64,000 nucleotides of DNA, taken from Tricholomella constricta. Lineage: Eukaryota > Basidiomycota > Agaricomycetes > Agaricales > Lyophyllaceae. A program made the translations under genes and the position numbers. Below, one piece after another: positions 56,201 to 64,000 of this stretch; the stretch's first letter is position 1; every line of letters starts with the position of its first letter. The notes below the pieces were generated by a model. That model was not told where the DNA came from and did no database searches. It was given only the letters and a program-made list of their open reading frames with translations. Location of the stretch: positions 62,001-126,000 of the forward strand of contig JAACJP010000061.1 of the NCBI GenBank assembly GCA_013368375.1. Direction: 5' to 3'.

Positions 56201-57478
56201 GTGTCCAGCTTCGTCAAACTTTGCGATGGATACGAGGTTGGCCGCAAGTTCGGGTGTGTGCAGAGCGGTACGGAATATGAGTTGGGATGTGGCGCCATTC
56301 ACTGAGACGGTGATTTTGACAGTGCCCTGTCCCAGGATATTGAAGGTGCTCCCTTTGTTAGCAGCTTGCCCTTGGCGCGGGACAGCGTACGGCATGTAGT
56401 CGGTGAACATTCCTCTGTCAACGAAACAGTGGTCGGATGCTCCGGAGTCAGCGAAGGTGGGCACGACCGCAGTACTCGCCAAGACGAGCGTCTGCGTCAT
56501 CTTTGTATCAGGCGAGTATATCTCCTCTATGTCGTTTGCAATGCAAGCTGACAGTGCGTAGGTCACCGATGGGTTCTGGACCGTGGAGGCGATGTTCGCC
56601 GTGGTAGCGCTCCCTGCGTCGGCGACCGCAGCAGTGGTATTGGCAGCTGTGGTCGCAGTGTTGCCAGTTCGCCCGCGGTTCCGGAAGTTGGCTGGGAATT
56701 GTCCTTCCTTTCCTCCGCCCTTCCAATAGCAATTCTCGATGGTATGCCCCGTACGTCCGCAGTTCGAGTTTACGCAGATAAGTGTGCTCTTGGGTTTGGG
56801 TGTAGAGGTTGTGCGCGTCTGTAGGACCGTCGTGGTCGTTCCAGCTGAGGCGTTCTGCCGGCGAAGGCGGTCCCAGTGCAAGGTGAGGCGCGAGATCGCT
56901 ATGGAAGACGTGCTAACGGAGTATAAGGTAGAGGCGATCACGTTCCACGGTTCGGGGAGGGAGTCCAGGATGATGACCTTGAACGCTTTGTCAGGTACGA
57001 GAGCGCCTTTCTCCGTGGCCTCCTTCCATTTCGTGCGAAGGTCTTTGATGTGCTCAGAGAAGTCTGTTCCCTCTGCGTACATTGTGTTGCGGAGGGTGCG
57101 TTCCGCGTCCGCTGCCGCGAAATCGGAGGCGTCATCGTACGTGTCGGTGAGTGACTTCCACGCTTCCGCGGCACTCCCTTCCATGTTGACTCCCAACCCA
57201 ATGGGGTTTTTAGTGTTGTATGTTATAAGGGCGAGCAGCCAGGCATCGCGTGCGTCCCACTCTTCTGGAGAGGGTGTGGGGGACGACAGTTCTGTGGGTG
57301 TAGCGACGGGTTCGGATGAACTCTTCGCTACCGGCTTTTGGGTAACTCCGTTAAGGTAGCCGTTAGCGCCACGAAGGCGGGTGGCTATCAGGATTCGAGA
57401 CTTGAAACCGACGAAGTTGGTTCCGTCAAATTTCTCGTCCTCGGGGAACATTGGTACGTTCGTATTGGAGTTAGACAT
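53106..57478 (-). CDS. Gag-pol polyprotein of the copia element, frameshifted in a G-run
   Basis: The start MSNSNTNVPMFPEDEKFDG at 57478 is a Gag of the UBN2/DUF4219 type. A zinc knuckle CVNSNCGRTGHTIENC, protease TFADSGASDHCFVD, GAG-pre-integrase DVWHRRFGHASVSAIREL, integrase (VRVDAGREWVNN, ALNGLAERSIRTI), and RT start KARLVAKGFSQVPGEDYDETYA follow. At about 54365 the frame changes inside a G8 tract; a 1-nt slip joins to KVCLLLKTLYGMMQGAHDW and the rest of RT (FGDDVFGL, the active-site region), then RNase H (GYVDADFGGDYDTRRSTSGYVF, EAEYIA, DNTSAIAL, KHIDIRHHYIRE). The last residues ...HFVAELSLN run into the gypsy LTR, giving a foreign tail to 53106. Otherwise intact. Confidence 0.88.
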
Positions 57479-57568
57479 GTTGTGAGTGGTTTATTTTGTA
57501 TGGGATAGTTTGAGTTCGTCTCAGAGTGTCCTGTGTTGGTCAATAAAGCACGAGCGGGGGCCCTAACC

Positions 57569-57959
57569 TGTAGTAGATCAACAATATAAGTCCTCAGGGT
57601 CTAGACACGCTGTGTTAGACGACTGTATTATGCACCTGTAGTAGATCAACAATATAAGTCTACAGGTACCTATCAGTAAAGAATCGAGAAGTAAAGCAGA
57701 CAAACGCGACACACCCTCAGGGTCTAGACACGCTGTGTTAGACGACTGAGGTGCCCGTTTGTCTGTCCGTAAAATATATAGTAAGTTAATAAGGTTCTAG
57801 CAAAGACTAGCAAATACCGATCGATTGAAACCAGCCACAGTGAGCCACGACGCTCCGCGCCGTGGCGTAAAGAATAAGCGCACGCCAGAATAGGTAATTG
57901 GCCGAATAAGGAAATAGATAATTAAATTGATCGCGGTCTTGATGAGTCCATCGTCGACA
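57569..57959 (-). repeat. 5' LTR of the copia element
   Basis: Matches 47037-47427 apart from one base. It carries the same alternating internal duplications. Confidence 0.93.
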
Positions 57960-59080
57960 GAGAAGGGGTGACGTTGATGCTTCGGGAACCAGTAGCTCCG
58001 ATAGGTGGAATATCAACAGTAGCAGGAGGTGAAATAAGTGAACCTAGAGCAACGACTTTTTTTCCACAGTAGAGGCTGACGAGCTGACCAGGAACAATTG
58101 TCGTGATGTGAAGTCCAACTGAGGGAAGAGAAGACAATTTTTTCCAAATGCACCAACTTGCATATACATCAAGTGCTGCATAGTTTTTCTGAGCGTCGGT
58201 GAGCTTTGGCGTGGACCATTGAGAGCATCGGATTGAGTCAGCTTTGCTAAGTCGTTTCTGCAAAATGATGGCCGAGAGGGCTGCGAGTCCCGTAGAAGCA
58301 TCGGAAACCTTTCCTTTGAGCTTCGCCATCATACCCAGATCGATCAAGCAGGTGTCAGGAGTTTCGAGAAGTGCACCAAGCTCAAAGATTGACCATGCTT
58401 CTGCCACTCTTTGCAAATCGGCCTTGATAGCCCGACCAGCCTTGATAATCTGGTCAGACGTAAGGACTGAACGAAGGCATGGAGGAACAGATGTCGGTAA
58501 CTTGAATTGTGTGACCTTAAAATATTTGGGTCAATTTTGTAATGATTGGCATAAAATAAAGACATGCCTTGAAGACATAAATAATGTCCAGCGTAGCAAT
58601 TTGAATGACATCAACCTGGCCAGTTCGAGCTCGAGGCTGGGCTCCAGGACCACCTTGCCCAGTAGTCTCAACCTGATATTCAATATCGAGCCCAATAACA
58701 ATGCGAGAGCCATCTTCGGGAACGCTCTGCAGAATTGCAAGACACGCACTATCGATGAGGTCAGAACTGTCATACACAAGAACTCGAATGTCAGGCGGGA
58801 TCGCAAGAGCAGGGAGCGTGATGTGTGGGTCAATTTCACGATGAACGACATTGTTTGCCAACGAGGGGGTGGTCGATTCATGGAAAGCAAGTTCTCCTAC
58901 GTATATTTAATATCAGCTTATGAAAATAAAAATGAAAGGCCTTACCTGAGGCATTATCAGTATACATAAGAGCAGTCGGAGAATGTAACGGAGTTACAAG
59001 ATTGGGGACCTTGCTGTGCACGCTAGACGTAAGCTTGACAAGTCTGTCGATTGCTACGTATAGGTGTACAAGGTCTACTA
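57960..59080 (-). pseudogene. 5' half of the DEDDy 3'-5' exonuclease gene (WRN-like)
   Basis: Exons: up to about 59080-58946, 58896-58568 and 58515-57960; the intron 58567-58516 has GC-AG ends. The exonuclease shows GLDIEYQ (motif I, D-x-E), VDVIQIATLDIIYVFK, AGRAIKADLQRV, CLIDLGMMAK and KNYAALDVYASW (motif III, Y-x3-D), i.e. the WRN/RNase D fold that trims DNA or RNA 3' ends. The frame continues in phase at 47031 after conceptual removal of the copia element. Upstream, the reading frame meets a stop at about 59085, 13 bp inside the LTR of gypsy element 3, near a possible 3' splice site (TAATTAAATAG), so that element may have landed in an intron. The first exons lie outside the window. Confidence 0.8.
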
Positions 59081-59088
59081 TTTAATTA

Positions 59089-59204
59089 TGTAATGTAAAG
59101 GATTAAATAGGCAACACCGGAAGGTGTTGCCAAACAATAGCATAATCGTGTCGATAAGATACGATTAGATCAGATTAGTCGATACGATAGTAAGCACCCT
59201 TACA
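59089..59204 (-). repeat. 3' LTR of gypsy element 3
   Basis: Short LTR with TGTAA/TTACA ends. It holds a perfect 9-bp stem with a GGAA loop at 59110-59131. The 5' LTR lies beyond the window. Confidence 0.7.
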
Positions 59205-59579
59205 TACCCCCCTTTAAGATCGCTAGTAGCGATCTTCACCAGGGAGTAATGCAATAAGTAATAATAAATTAAGGCAAGAGGGAGGGTGTAGGTCCCGGCG
59301 ACCTACACCCAATATCGCCTGCACAGAAATACATATTACTGGTACGTATTCATGACCGAATACATAGTGGAGACAATAGTTCCACTACACGGCCTCCAAG
59401 TGCCGCTCGAGGTGGCCTGGGATTGAGGACATCCGGTGTTGCGTATATTTGAGTACGCGACCTGCGGTTTGCTCCTCGGGAGTAAGGTGGTCTACACCTG
59501 ACAATGGCGGTCGTCCCGACGATACCTCCTGCGTGTCGAGGTCGGTTCGTTGACGGGGGGATTAAGTTGTCTCCCCGAC

Positions 59580-60707
59580 CTATGACTCCATCACTGTGTC
59601 GGGGTCGGTGGGGTTGGATTCCACCGGACCCTGGCTAGTGGTAATCACTGCCAGTGATAGAGGCCCTGTGAGGGCCGACACGGGGTCCACTTGGGTTTCG
59701 GTAGCTCCTATTGGAGCTGCCACGACTGTGGAGGGTGTCGCGGGGGCAGGTGTGAGTGCCGCCGGGTCCGCCATTTCGACGTTGGTAGACGTCGATCCCG
59801 ATGGAGCGGGAGTGTGCAGGTCCGGAGGGGGAAACTCCCCTCTCCGAACACGGAGTTCTCGGAAATGTGGGTCTTCACCCACAAACATCCATTCCACGCT
59901 GGATAAACAATCCAGCCCCTCGTTCTGAAACTCCAAGCGCATTAACGTTTGAATGCGCGTGATGTCGTCGGTGGTGGGATGGTACCACCCGTCCCATTCC
60001 GGAATGGCGGGTGGCACGCCCAATTGATCGAGTCGACGAACGCGATCGTCGTCAACATTGTGGAACAGGTCCTTATGAGGACCTGCAGTAGAGTAGTTAT
60101 GGTCTAAATAGTGTAGACCATAAGTATAGCTGTGGTTTATCCAACTAATTGGAATACCACTGTTAATAAGGTGTTGTAGGACACCTTGTTCAGTGATCCG
60201 CACCTCCGGAGGGATCACTTGGATGCGAGGTATGGTAACCTCAGGGCCTTCGATCGGTGTGAAAGGCCGATCTGGGTTGGCCTCGTTATAGGCAGCCACA
60301 GCCTCTGCGTAGAGGTATGGCCGCGCAGTAATGGTCGCGAAAAGTCGCATGAACCATGACCGCATGCTGTGGGTAGTTGGCGCTAGTACATTCGCCAACA
60401 AGTATCCCCAAGTTCCGCGCCTATGTACGCGGAACCGGTAGTCCATGACGATTCCTCCGTATTGGTTCTTTGAACCAATACGCCCATGGTGAATCATATG
60501 TCGGCACCAGTGCTCGACATCGAGGGCATGGTCGGGGCCTGGCTGAGGCAGGCCAGCGCCTCGTGTAGGCTTGTCCGGCCTATATTCGAATGCCCTCCCA
60601 GGCCGCCTAATTGGCGCGGCCTGCCAAATGGGTGACCGTGTATCGAACGGTCGGTTGACGCTTCTAAATTCATCCATGGCTGCTCGAGCCATGGATCGGT
60701 CGCGCAA
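59580..60707 (-). CDS. Extra ORF B of gypsy element 3 (between pol and 3' LTR)
   Basis: 375 residues, starting MRDRSMARAAMDEFRSVNRP and overlapping the end of ORF A by 214 bp in another frame. Distinct segments: DTRSPIWQAAPIRRPGRAFEYRP, DVEHWCRHMIHHGRIG, VMDYRFRVHRRGTWGYLLAN, RSWFMRLFATITARPYLYAEA and WINHSYTYGLHYLDHNY, then a Pro/Ala/Thr-rich tail. No enzymatic motif, signal peptide or membrane span is seen, so it is not an envelope-like protein. I believe similar proteins occur in other Agaricomycete genomes as hypotheticals, but cannot check. ORF A and B may form one product by frameshifting or an indel. Confidence 0.65.
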   Translation of the reverse strand: MRDRSMARAAMDEFRSVNRPFDTRSPIWQAAPIRRPGRAFEYRPDKPTRGAGLPQPGPDHALDVEHWCRHMIHHGRIGSKNQYGGIVMDYRFRVHRRGTWGYLLANVLAPTTHSMRSWFMRLFATITARPYLYAEAVAAYNEANPDRPFTPIEGPEVTIPRIQVIPPEVRITEQGVLQHLINSGIPISWINHSYTYGLHYLDHNYSTAGPHKDLFHNVDDDRVRRLDQLGVPPAIPEWDGWYHPTTDDITRIQTLMRLEFQNEGLDCLSSVEWMFVGEDPHFRELRVRRGEFPPPDLHTPAPSGSTSTNVEMADPAALTPAPATPSTVVAAPIGATETQVDPVSALTGPLSLAVITTSQGPVESNPTDPDTVMES

Positions 60708-62488
60708 ATGGGATCAACTTCACGGGGGTTCATTGGGAACCCACGTGGTGCGACGGCATACAGCCGTCCATCTGAGGGACGGGAGTTTTGTCCCGTCCCT
60801 AGCTCGCTCTCTGAGACGCGAGCTGCTGTGCCTAGCGCAAAGGCACGATTCTGGGCGGACGACACATATACCGTCCGCGACACCATATCCCAGAAGCGGT
60901 TGTCCCGCTCGTGGCGGCCGTTGGTAAAGACCACCCCAAGCTCTTCAGGGATCCGTCCCGGCGCCTCCTTCTCAGCTTTGCGAGCCATATTCTCGCGATG
61001 CTGCTTTTGCCCGGCAGCCTTCTTCTTGCTGACGAGTTTCTCGTCGTCGGAGGACTCGCCGTAGTCCGACTCGTCCATAAATTCGGCGTACGGGTCAGAC
61101 GCCTTTTGTTTGCCTTTGCCCTTTGGCGGAGGCGATGGGGGCTGCACCATCGTAGTGGGTGGTGCAGGCGATGGTGCCGGCAAGGTATACTTGCCAACAG
61201 GTTCCTTCTTTTGGGAACCTCTCTCCGGGTTCCGTACCCGGCTTTCTCCCGGGGTCGGTAGTGGGAGTAATGCTCCCGCTATCTGTTGCTGTTGCGGTGC
61301 CTGCACCGCGGATGTCGACGATGTCGACGCCCTTCGCTCGACTTCTCGAGCCGGTAAGGGACGCACTTCGCGCGTCCCTTGGTCCTCGCGACGCTCCTCT
61401 CGTTGAGGACCATAATCAAGTGGGCGCTCATCACGCCACACTTCTTGGTCGGGATGGCGGTCGAACCGCCGATACTCTTGTTCCGGGCGTCGTTCCTGAC
61501 GCCTGGGTTCATATAAGGTGCGTTCTTCTCGCCGCACCTCGGTCTGCTGTCTTTTCATGGGTCGGGACGATGGTCCCTCCCCGCGATCTGGCGACGCCAC
61601 TGCCGGTCGCTTTTTTGCCAGGCTGAGTTGCTCAGCCATGGCCGACTCTCTCGCCTTCACGCGTCTCAAGTCCGCGCGAACTCCATCGTACGCATCAAGC
61701 AGCTGGGTTACAACCAGCTGCGCCATCCCGTCGTCCAAGGAATCACAAAACTCGCGGTGAATACCCGCGTCTTCCAATCGGTCCAAGATAGACGAAAGGA
61801 GACCATCATCTGCGAATGGTCTCCCCGAACTTGATGCAGACGACGCTGCGCGGTCGTCTGCCGGCCTCCGCGAACTCGACGCAAACGAACCTCTTTGTTC
61901 GTCTGCATATGGCGCGGCATATTGCCGCGCCGGTTCGCTGCGCGCCACTTGCGCCGGTGGAGTAGGTGTTTTTTGACGACTTTGGTCGTCCACCTCCATT
62001 TTCTCTGACTCGTTGTACCGCGTATTTTGCGGTACGATTGGGGCGGGCATTTGGGGGTACCACGTCGGTGGTGGGTACCCCATGAAGCTCTGCATTGATG
62101 GCATATGTTGATATGCCATCGACGGTGGGTAGAACCCACCCGTCTGTGGTTGTTGCCCCTGCTGGGGCGGTTGGCTCATGTGGCCAACCATAGGGTATAG
62201 TTGTTGCCCCTGATGGGGCGGTTGCCCCTGGTGGGGCAGTTGGCTCATGTGGCCAACCGATGGGTATTGAAATGTTTGGGGCTGCACGCCCATATAGGTT
62301 GGGGGCGGGGGCGCGCTTTCCGCGCGTCCCTGCACCTCCTCCCCTTTTGGACTCGATCCCGAGGCCATATTTTGATAGTCGGTGCGGCTGTCGCCGCCCC
62401 GAGTCGCGTCGTTGCTTGAATTTGCTCCTGCGGTTGGGTACATGTTGTGGTTGTTGGTTGAAAATTTGGTTGCGCGTCCTAGCGCCAA
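60494..62488 (-). CDS. Extra ORF A of gypsy element 3
   Basis: 664 residues beginning MALGRATKFSTNNHNMYP, 80 bp after the pol stop. The first 150 residues are Gln/Pro/Gly/Tyr-rich with short repeats (GHMSQ, PHQGQ, PPQQGQ), like a disordered prion-like segment. Next comes a helical part (LLSSILDRLEDAGIHREFCDSL, VVTQLLDAYDGVRADLRRVKARE), a very charged Arg/Glu stretch (RREERTLYEPRRQERRPEQEYR), a Pro-rich region and a conserved-looking C-terminal block (GVVFTNGRHERDNRFWDMVSRTVY, LYAVAPRGFPMNPREVD). Composition suggests an RNA- or nucleoprotein-binding scaffold; that is inference. The frame is intact despite the dense hairpins. Confidence 0.65.
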   Translation of the reverse strand: MALGRATKFSTNNHNMYPTAGANSSNDATRGGDSRTDYQNMASGSSPKGEEVQGRAESAPPPPTYMGVQPQTFQYPSVGHMSQLPHQGQPPHQGQQLYPMVGHMSQPPQQGQQPQTGGFYPPSMAYQHMPSMQSFMGYPPPTWYPQMPAPIVPQNTRYNESEKMEVDDQSRQKTPTPPAQVARSEPARQYAAPYADEQRGSFASSSRRPADDRAASSASSSGRPFADDGLLSSILDRLEDAGIHREFCDSLDDGMAQLVVTQLLDAYDGVRADLRRVKARESAMAEQLSLAKKRPAVASPDRGEGPSSRPMKRQQTEVRREERTLYEPRRQERRPEQEYRRFDRHPDQEVWRDERPLDYGPQREERREDQGTREVRPLPAREVERRASTSSTSAVQAPQQQQIAGALLPLPTPGESRVRNPERGSQKKEPVGKYTLPAPSPAPPTTMVQPPSPPPKGKGKQKASDPYAEFMDESDYGESSDDEKLVSKKKAAGQKQHRENMARKAEKEAPGRIPEELGVVFTNGRHERDNRFWDMVSRTVYVSSAQNRAFALGTAARVSESELGTGQNSRPSDGRLYAVAPRGFPMNPREVDPICATDPWLEQPWMNLEASTDRSIHGHPFGRPRQLGGLGGHSNIGRTSLHEALACLSQAPTMPSMSSTGADI

Positions 62489-62568
62489 AACATATTTAAC
62501 CTTCTGTCATAACTTTTGATGGTTATGTAATTTTTCTGATCGCCGTGATCACATGACCGCGCCACATT

Positions 62569-64000
62569 CTAGGTTCGTCGCGGCAACCTCGATGCGCTGC
62601 CCACCCCTTGCAATTCCAAGTAGCGGTCCAATGCCGCTAACTTGTTACAATTGTTGTGCGATTCCCAGGTGGTGTCACCTAGACTCCACCTAACTTGGTA
62701 TTCCACTTTATTATTTTGGGTCCATCTATGGCCCAAAATCTCTTCGACAAACCATTCGTGATCGTCCGGCGCCCCAAAATCATAGGGCTCCGGGTGAGTT
62801 CTATTCGGGAACATTGCATCGTTTGTTGCGTAGTATGGGCGCAACAGCGATATGTGAAATGTTGGATGTATTCGACGCTCCATAAGCGCCGTAGGTAATT
62901 CCAGCGTATAGTTCGACGTGTCTGGCATGGCCTTCAATACTTTGTAGGGCCCGACGAATTTCGGACATAATTTCCGGGCGCGTCCCTTGGGGAGGTTCAA
63001 GTTGTTGGTAGATAAATATACCAAGTCACCCCCCTTTATTTCCGGACCAGTGGATCGACGCCTGTTTGCCTCGCGCGTTTGAAATACGCGTGTTTCGATT
63101 ATAGCGTCATGCGCCTCCGCTATGTTCTGCAATGCGCGTTCAGCGTATTCCCGAATTCCCTTTGGTATTACGCTGTCTGAGCGTATCTCTTTCAACATGG
63201 ATGGCATGTATCCACCATTCAACTCAAATGGAGCGAACTTGGTGGTAGCCGATACGCTCGCATTTATCGCAAACTCGGCCATGGGTATACGATCTACCCA
63301 ATCCTTTTGGTCATGCCGTACAACGGCGCGAAATATCTGGCCAATACTACGATTGGCTCGCTCCGTCTGTCCATCCGTCTGAGGGTGGAAAGATGTCGAC
63401 ATTAGAAGCTTAGCTCCTAATAATTTATGTAGTTCGCGCCACCAGCGCGAGGTAAACTTAGAGTCTCGGTCGCTTACGATCGAGCTTGGCAGGCCATGTA
63501 ACCTGACGATTTCCCGTAGGTATACCCATGATAATTGGGCTGCCGTCATCGTCATATGTATGGGTATCATATGCACCATACTCGTCATACGACAAATTAC
63601 TACCCATAGGTAGTTATATCCCTTTGATTCTGGAAATGGACCGATAAAGTCCATTCCGATAGAATCCCAAGGCTTAGTGGGTACTGGCAGGGAATGTAGT
63701 TTCCCTAATGGTTTCTGATTTGACGTCTTGACCTGTTGGCAATACTCGCACGTTTTACAAAACGTACGAACAGTCGTGGCTAGTGATGGCCACCAATACC
63801 ATCGTCGAATATATTCAGTAGTCCGTTCGGCACCGAAATGGCCCATAGTTTTATGGGCTTGCTCAACAATTGACGTGATGATCTCGGGTTCTCGCGGTAT
63901 GCATAGAACGCTATCATTTATAGCGTTCGTGGTCCAAATCAGATTGTCTTTCGTAGTGAACGTACGAAAGTCCGTTGGGTTAGTGAGAATCACTGAAAAA
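62569..64000 (-). CDS. Pol C-terminal part (integrase, chromodomain) of gypsy element 3
   Basis: Visible part of pol; the frame enters from the right edge. The zinc motif is HKTMGHFGAERTTEYIRR...CEYCQQVK. The integrase core has SIGMDFIGPFP (D), SIVSDRDSKFTSRWW (D) and DGQTERANRS (E). The GPY/F module reads LCPKFVGPYKVLKA, then LRPYY. The C-terminal chromodomain is WFVEEILGHRWTQNNKVEYQVRW...TWESHNN. It ends at 62569, 80 bp before the extra ORF A. All integrase residues are present. Confidence 0.88.
   Translation of the reverse strand, partial: FSVILTNPTDFRTFTTKDNLIWTTNAINDSVLCIPREPEIITSIVEQAHKTMGHFGAERTTEYIRRWYWWPSLATTVRTFCKTCEYCQQVKTSNQKPLGKLHSLPVPTKPWDSIGMDFIGPFPESKGYNYLWVVICRMTSMVHMIPIHMTMTAAQLSWVYLREIVRLHGLPSSIVSDRDSKFTSRWWRELHKLLGAKLLMSTSFHPQTDGQTERANRSIGQIFRAVVRHDQKDWVDRIPMAEFAINASVSATTKFAPFELNGGYMPSMLKEIRSDSVIPKGIREYAERALQNIAEAHDAIIETRVFQTREANRRRSTGPEIKGGDLVYLSTNNLNLPKGRARKLCPKFVGPYKVLKAMPDTSNYTLELPTALMERRIHPTFHISLLRPYYATNDAMFPNRTHPEPYDFGAPDDHEWFVEEILGHRWTQNNKVEYQVRWSLGDTTWESHNNCNKLAALDRYLELQGVGSASRLPRRT

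Larger units (their letters stand above)
47037..57959 (-). mobile_element. Ty1/copia LTR retrotransposon, young, with nested gypsy
   Basis: Two 391-bp LTRs (47037-47427 and 57569-57959) start TGTAGTAG and end GTCGACA; I see a single difference (G/A, near 47180 and 57710). A 5-bp duplication GAGAA flanks the element (47032-47036, 57960-57964). A purine-rich tract (CCGGGGGAG on the - strand) abuts the 3' LTR. It interrupts an exonuclease gene. A gypsy element sits inside it at 47460-53223. Confidence 0.95.
59089..64000 (-). mobile_element. Ty3/gypsy chromovirus 3, hairpin-rich, running off the window
   Basis: The 116-bp sequence 59089-59204 (TGTAATG...CCTTACA) has TG/CA ends and is preceded on the - strand by a purine tract (AAAGGGGGG), as a 3' LTR should be. 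To the right lie two extra ORFs and a pol with integrase and chromodomain, cut by the window edge. The 5-bp flank AATTA at 59084-59088 is a candidate target duplication whose partner is outside. The element is filled with short inverted repeats. Confidence 0.85.

Noticed and set aside
47606..57478. Repeat-induced point mutation of the retroelements
   Set aside because: The copia and gypsy ORFs are long, GC-balanced and nearly free of stops; LTR pairs are almost identical without C-to-T bias.

Overview
The window looks like a piece of an Agaricomycete (basidiomycete) nuclear genome. Host genes are cut by many introns of about 35-60 nt with GT...AG ends, and gene families typical of mushroom-forming fungi are present (DUF6589, RecQ-like helicase expansion, WRN-like exonuclease, F-box remnant, cysteine-rich growth-factor-receptor-like protein). 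More than half of the sequence is transposable elements, several of them young, intact and nested. All calls come from reading the sequence; no database search was run.

Layout. 0.1-1.8 kb: RUS/DUF647 family gene (-). 3.3-5.2 kb: RNase H gene (-) with an apparent 1-nt frameshift, plus a decayed second copy. 5.5-8.3 kb: cysteine-rich type I membrane protein (-). 9.0-14.0 kb: convergent pair, DUF6589 gene (+) and RecQ-like helicase (-), whose stop codons are 9 bp apart. 15.5-22.5 kb: Ty3/gypsy element (+) with a -1 frameshift signal between gag-pro and pol and an antisense cysteine-rich ORF at its 3' side. 22.9-25.4 kb: few long ORFs, but a chain of very small exons on the - strand. 25.8-27.0 kb: alpha/beta-hydrolase pseudogene (-). 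27.2-27.8 kb: 618-bp inverted-repeat element with a 6-bp target duplication. 27.9-35.8 kb: DIRS-like tyrosine-recombinase retrotransposon (-) carrying a 358-bp MITE in gag and a 2.4-kb repeat- and SINE-rich block in its RT. 36.0-40.9 kb: divergent alpha/beta subunit genes of an acyl-CoA carboxylase. 41.0-42.5 kb: eIF4E-like gene (-). 43.3-43.7 kb: F-box pseudogene.

44.6-59.1 kb is one host gene (DEDDy 3'-5' exonuclease with a long conserved C-terminal region, - strand) split by a Ty1/copia element (TSD GAGAA). That copia element is itself split by a Ty3/gypsy chromovirus (TSD TTGAG, identical LTRs). Conceptual removal of both leaves every exon of the exonuclease in phase. The 5' side of the gene is cut again by a third LTR element (59.1 kb to the window end), again a chromodomain gypsy, with two extra ORFs between pol and the 3' LTR.

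The strongest unexplained signal is that the last element (LTR, leader, extra ORFs and pol) is saturated with short near-perfect inverted repeats (stems 7-11 bp, loops 3-10 nt) every few tens of bases. By eye I do not see this in the other elements. Other observations worth checking: a possible self-primed chromovirus, canonical -1 slippery heptamers in two gypsy elements, the microexon chain, a trimeric tRNA-like SINE, a dense TGAGTCA array, and a C-terminal SRL on the carboxylase alpha subunit.
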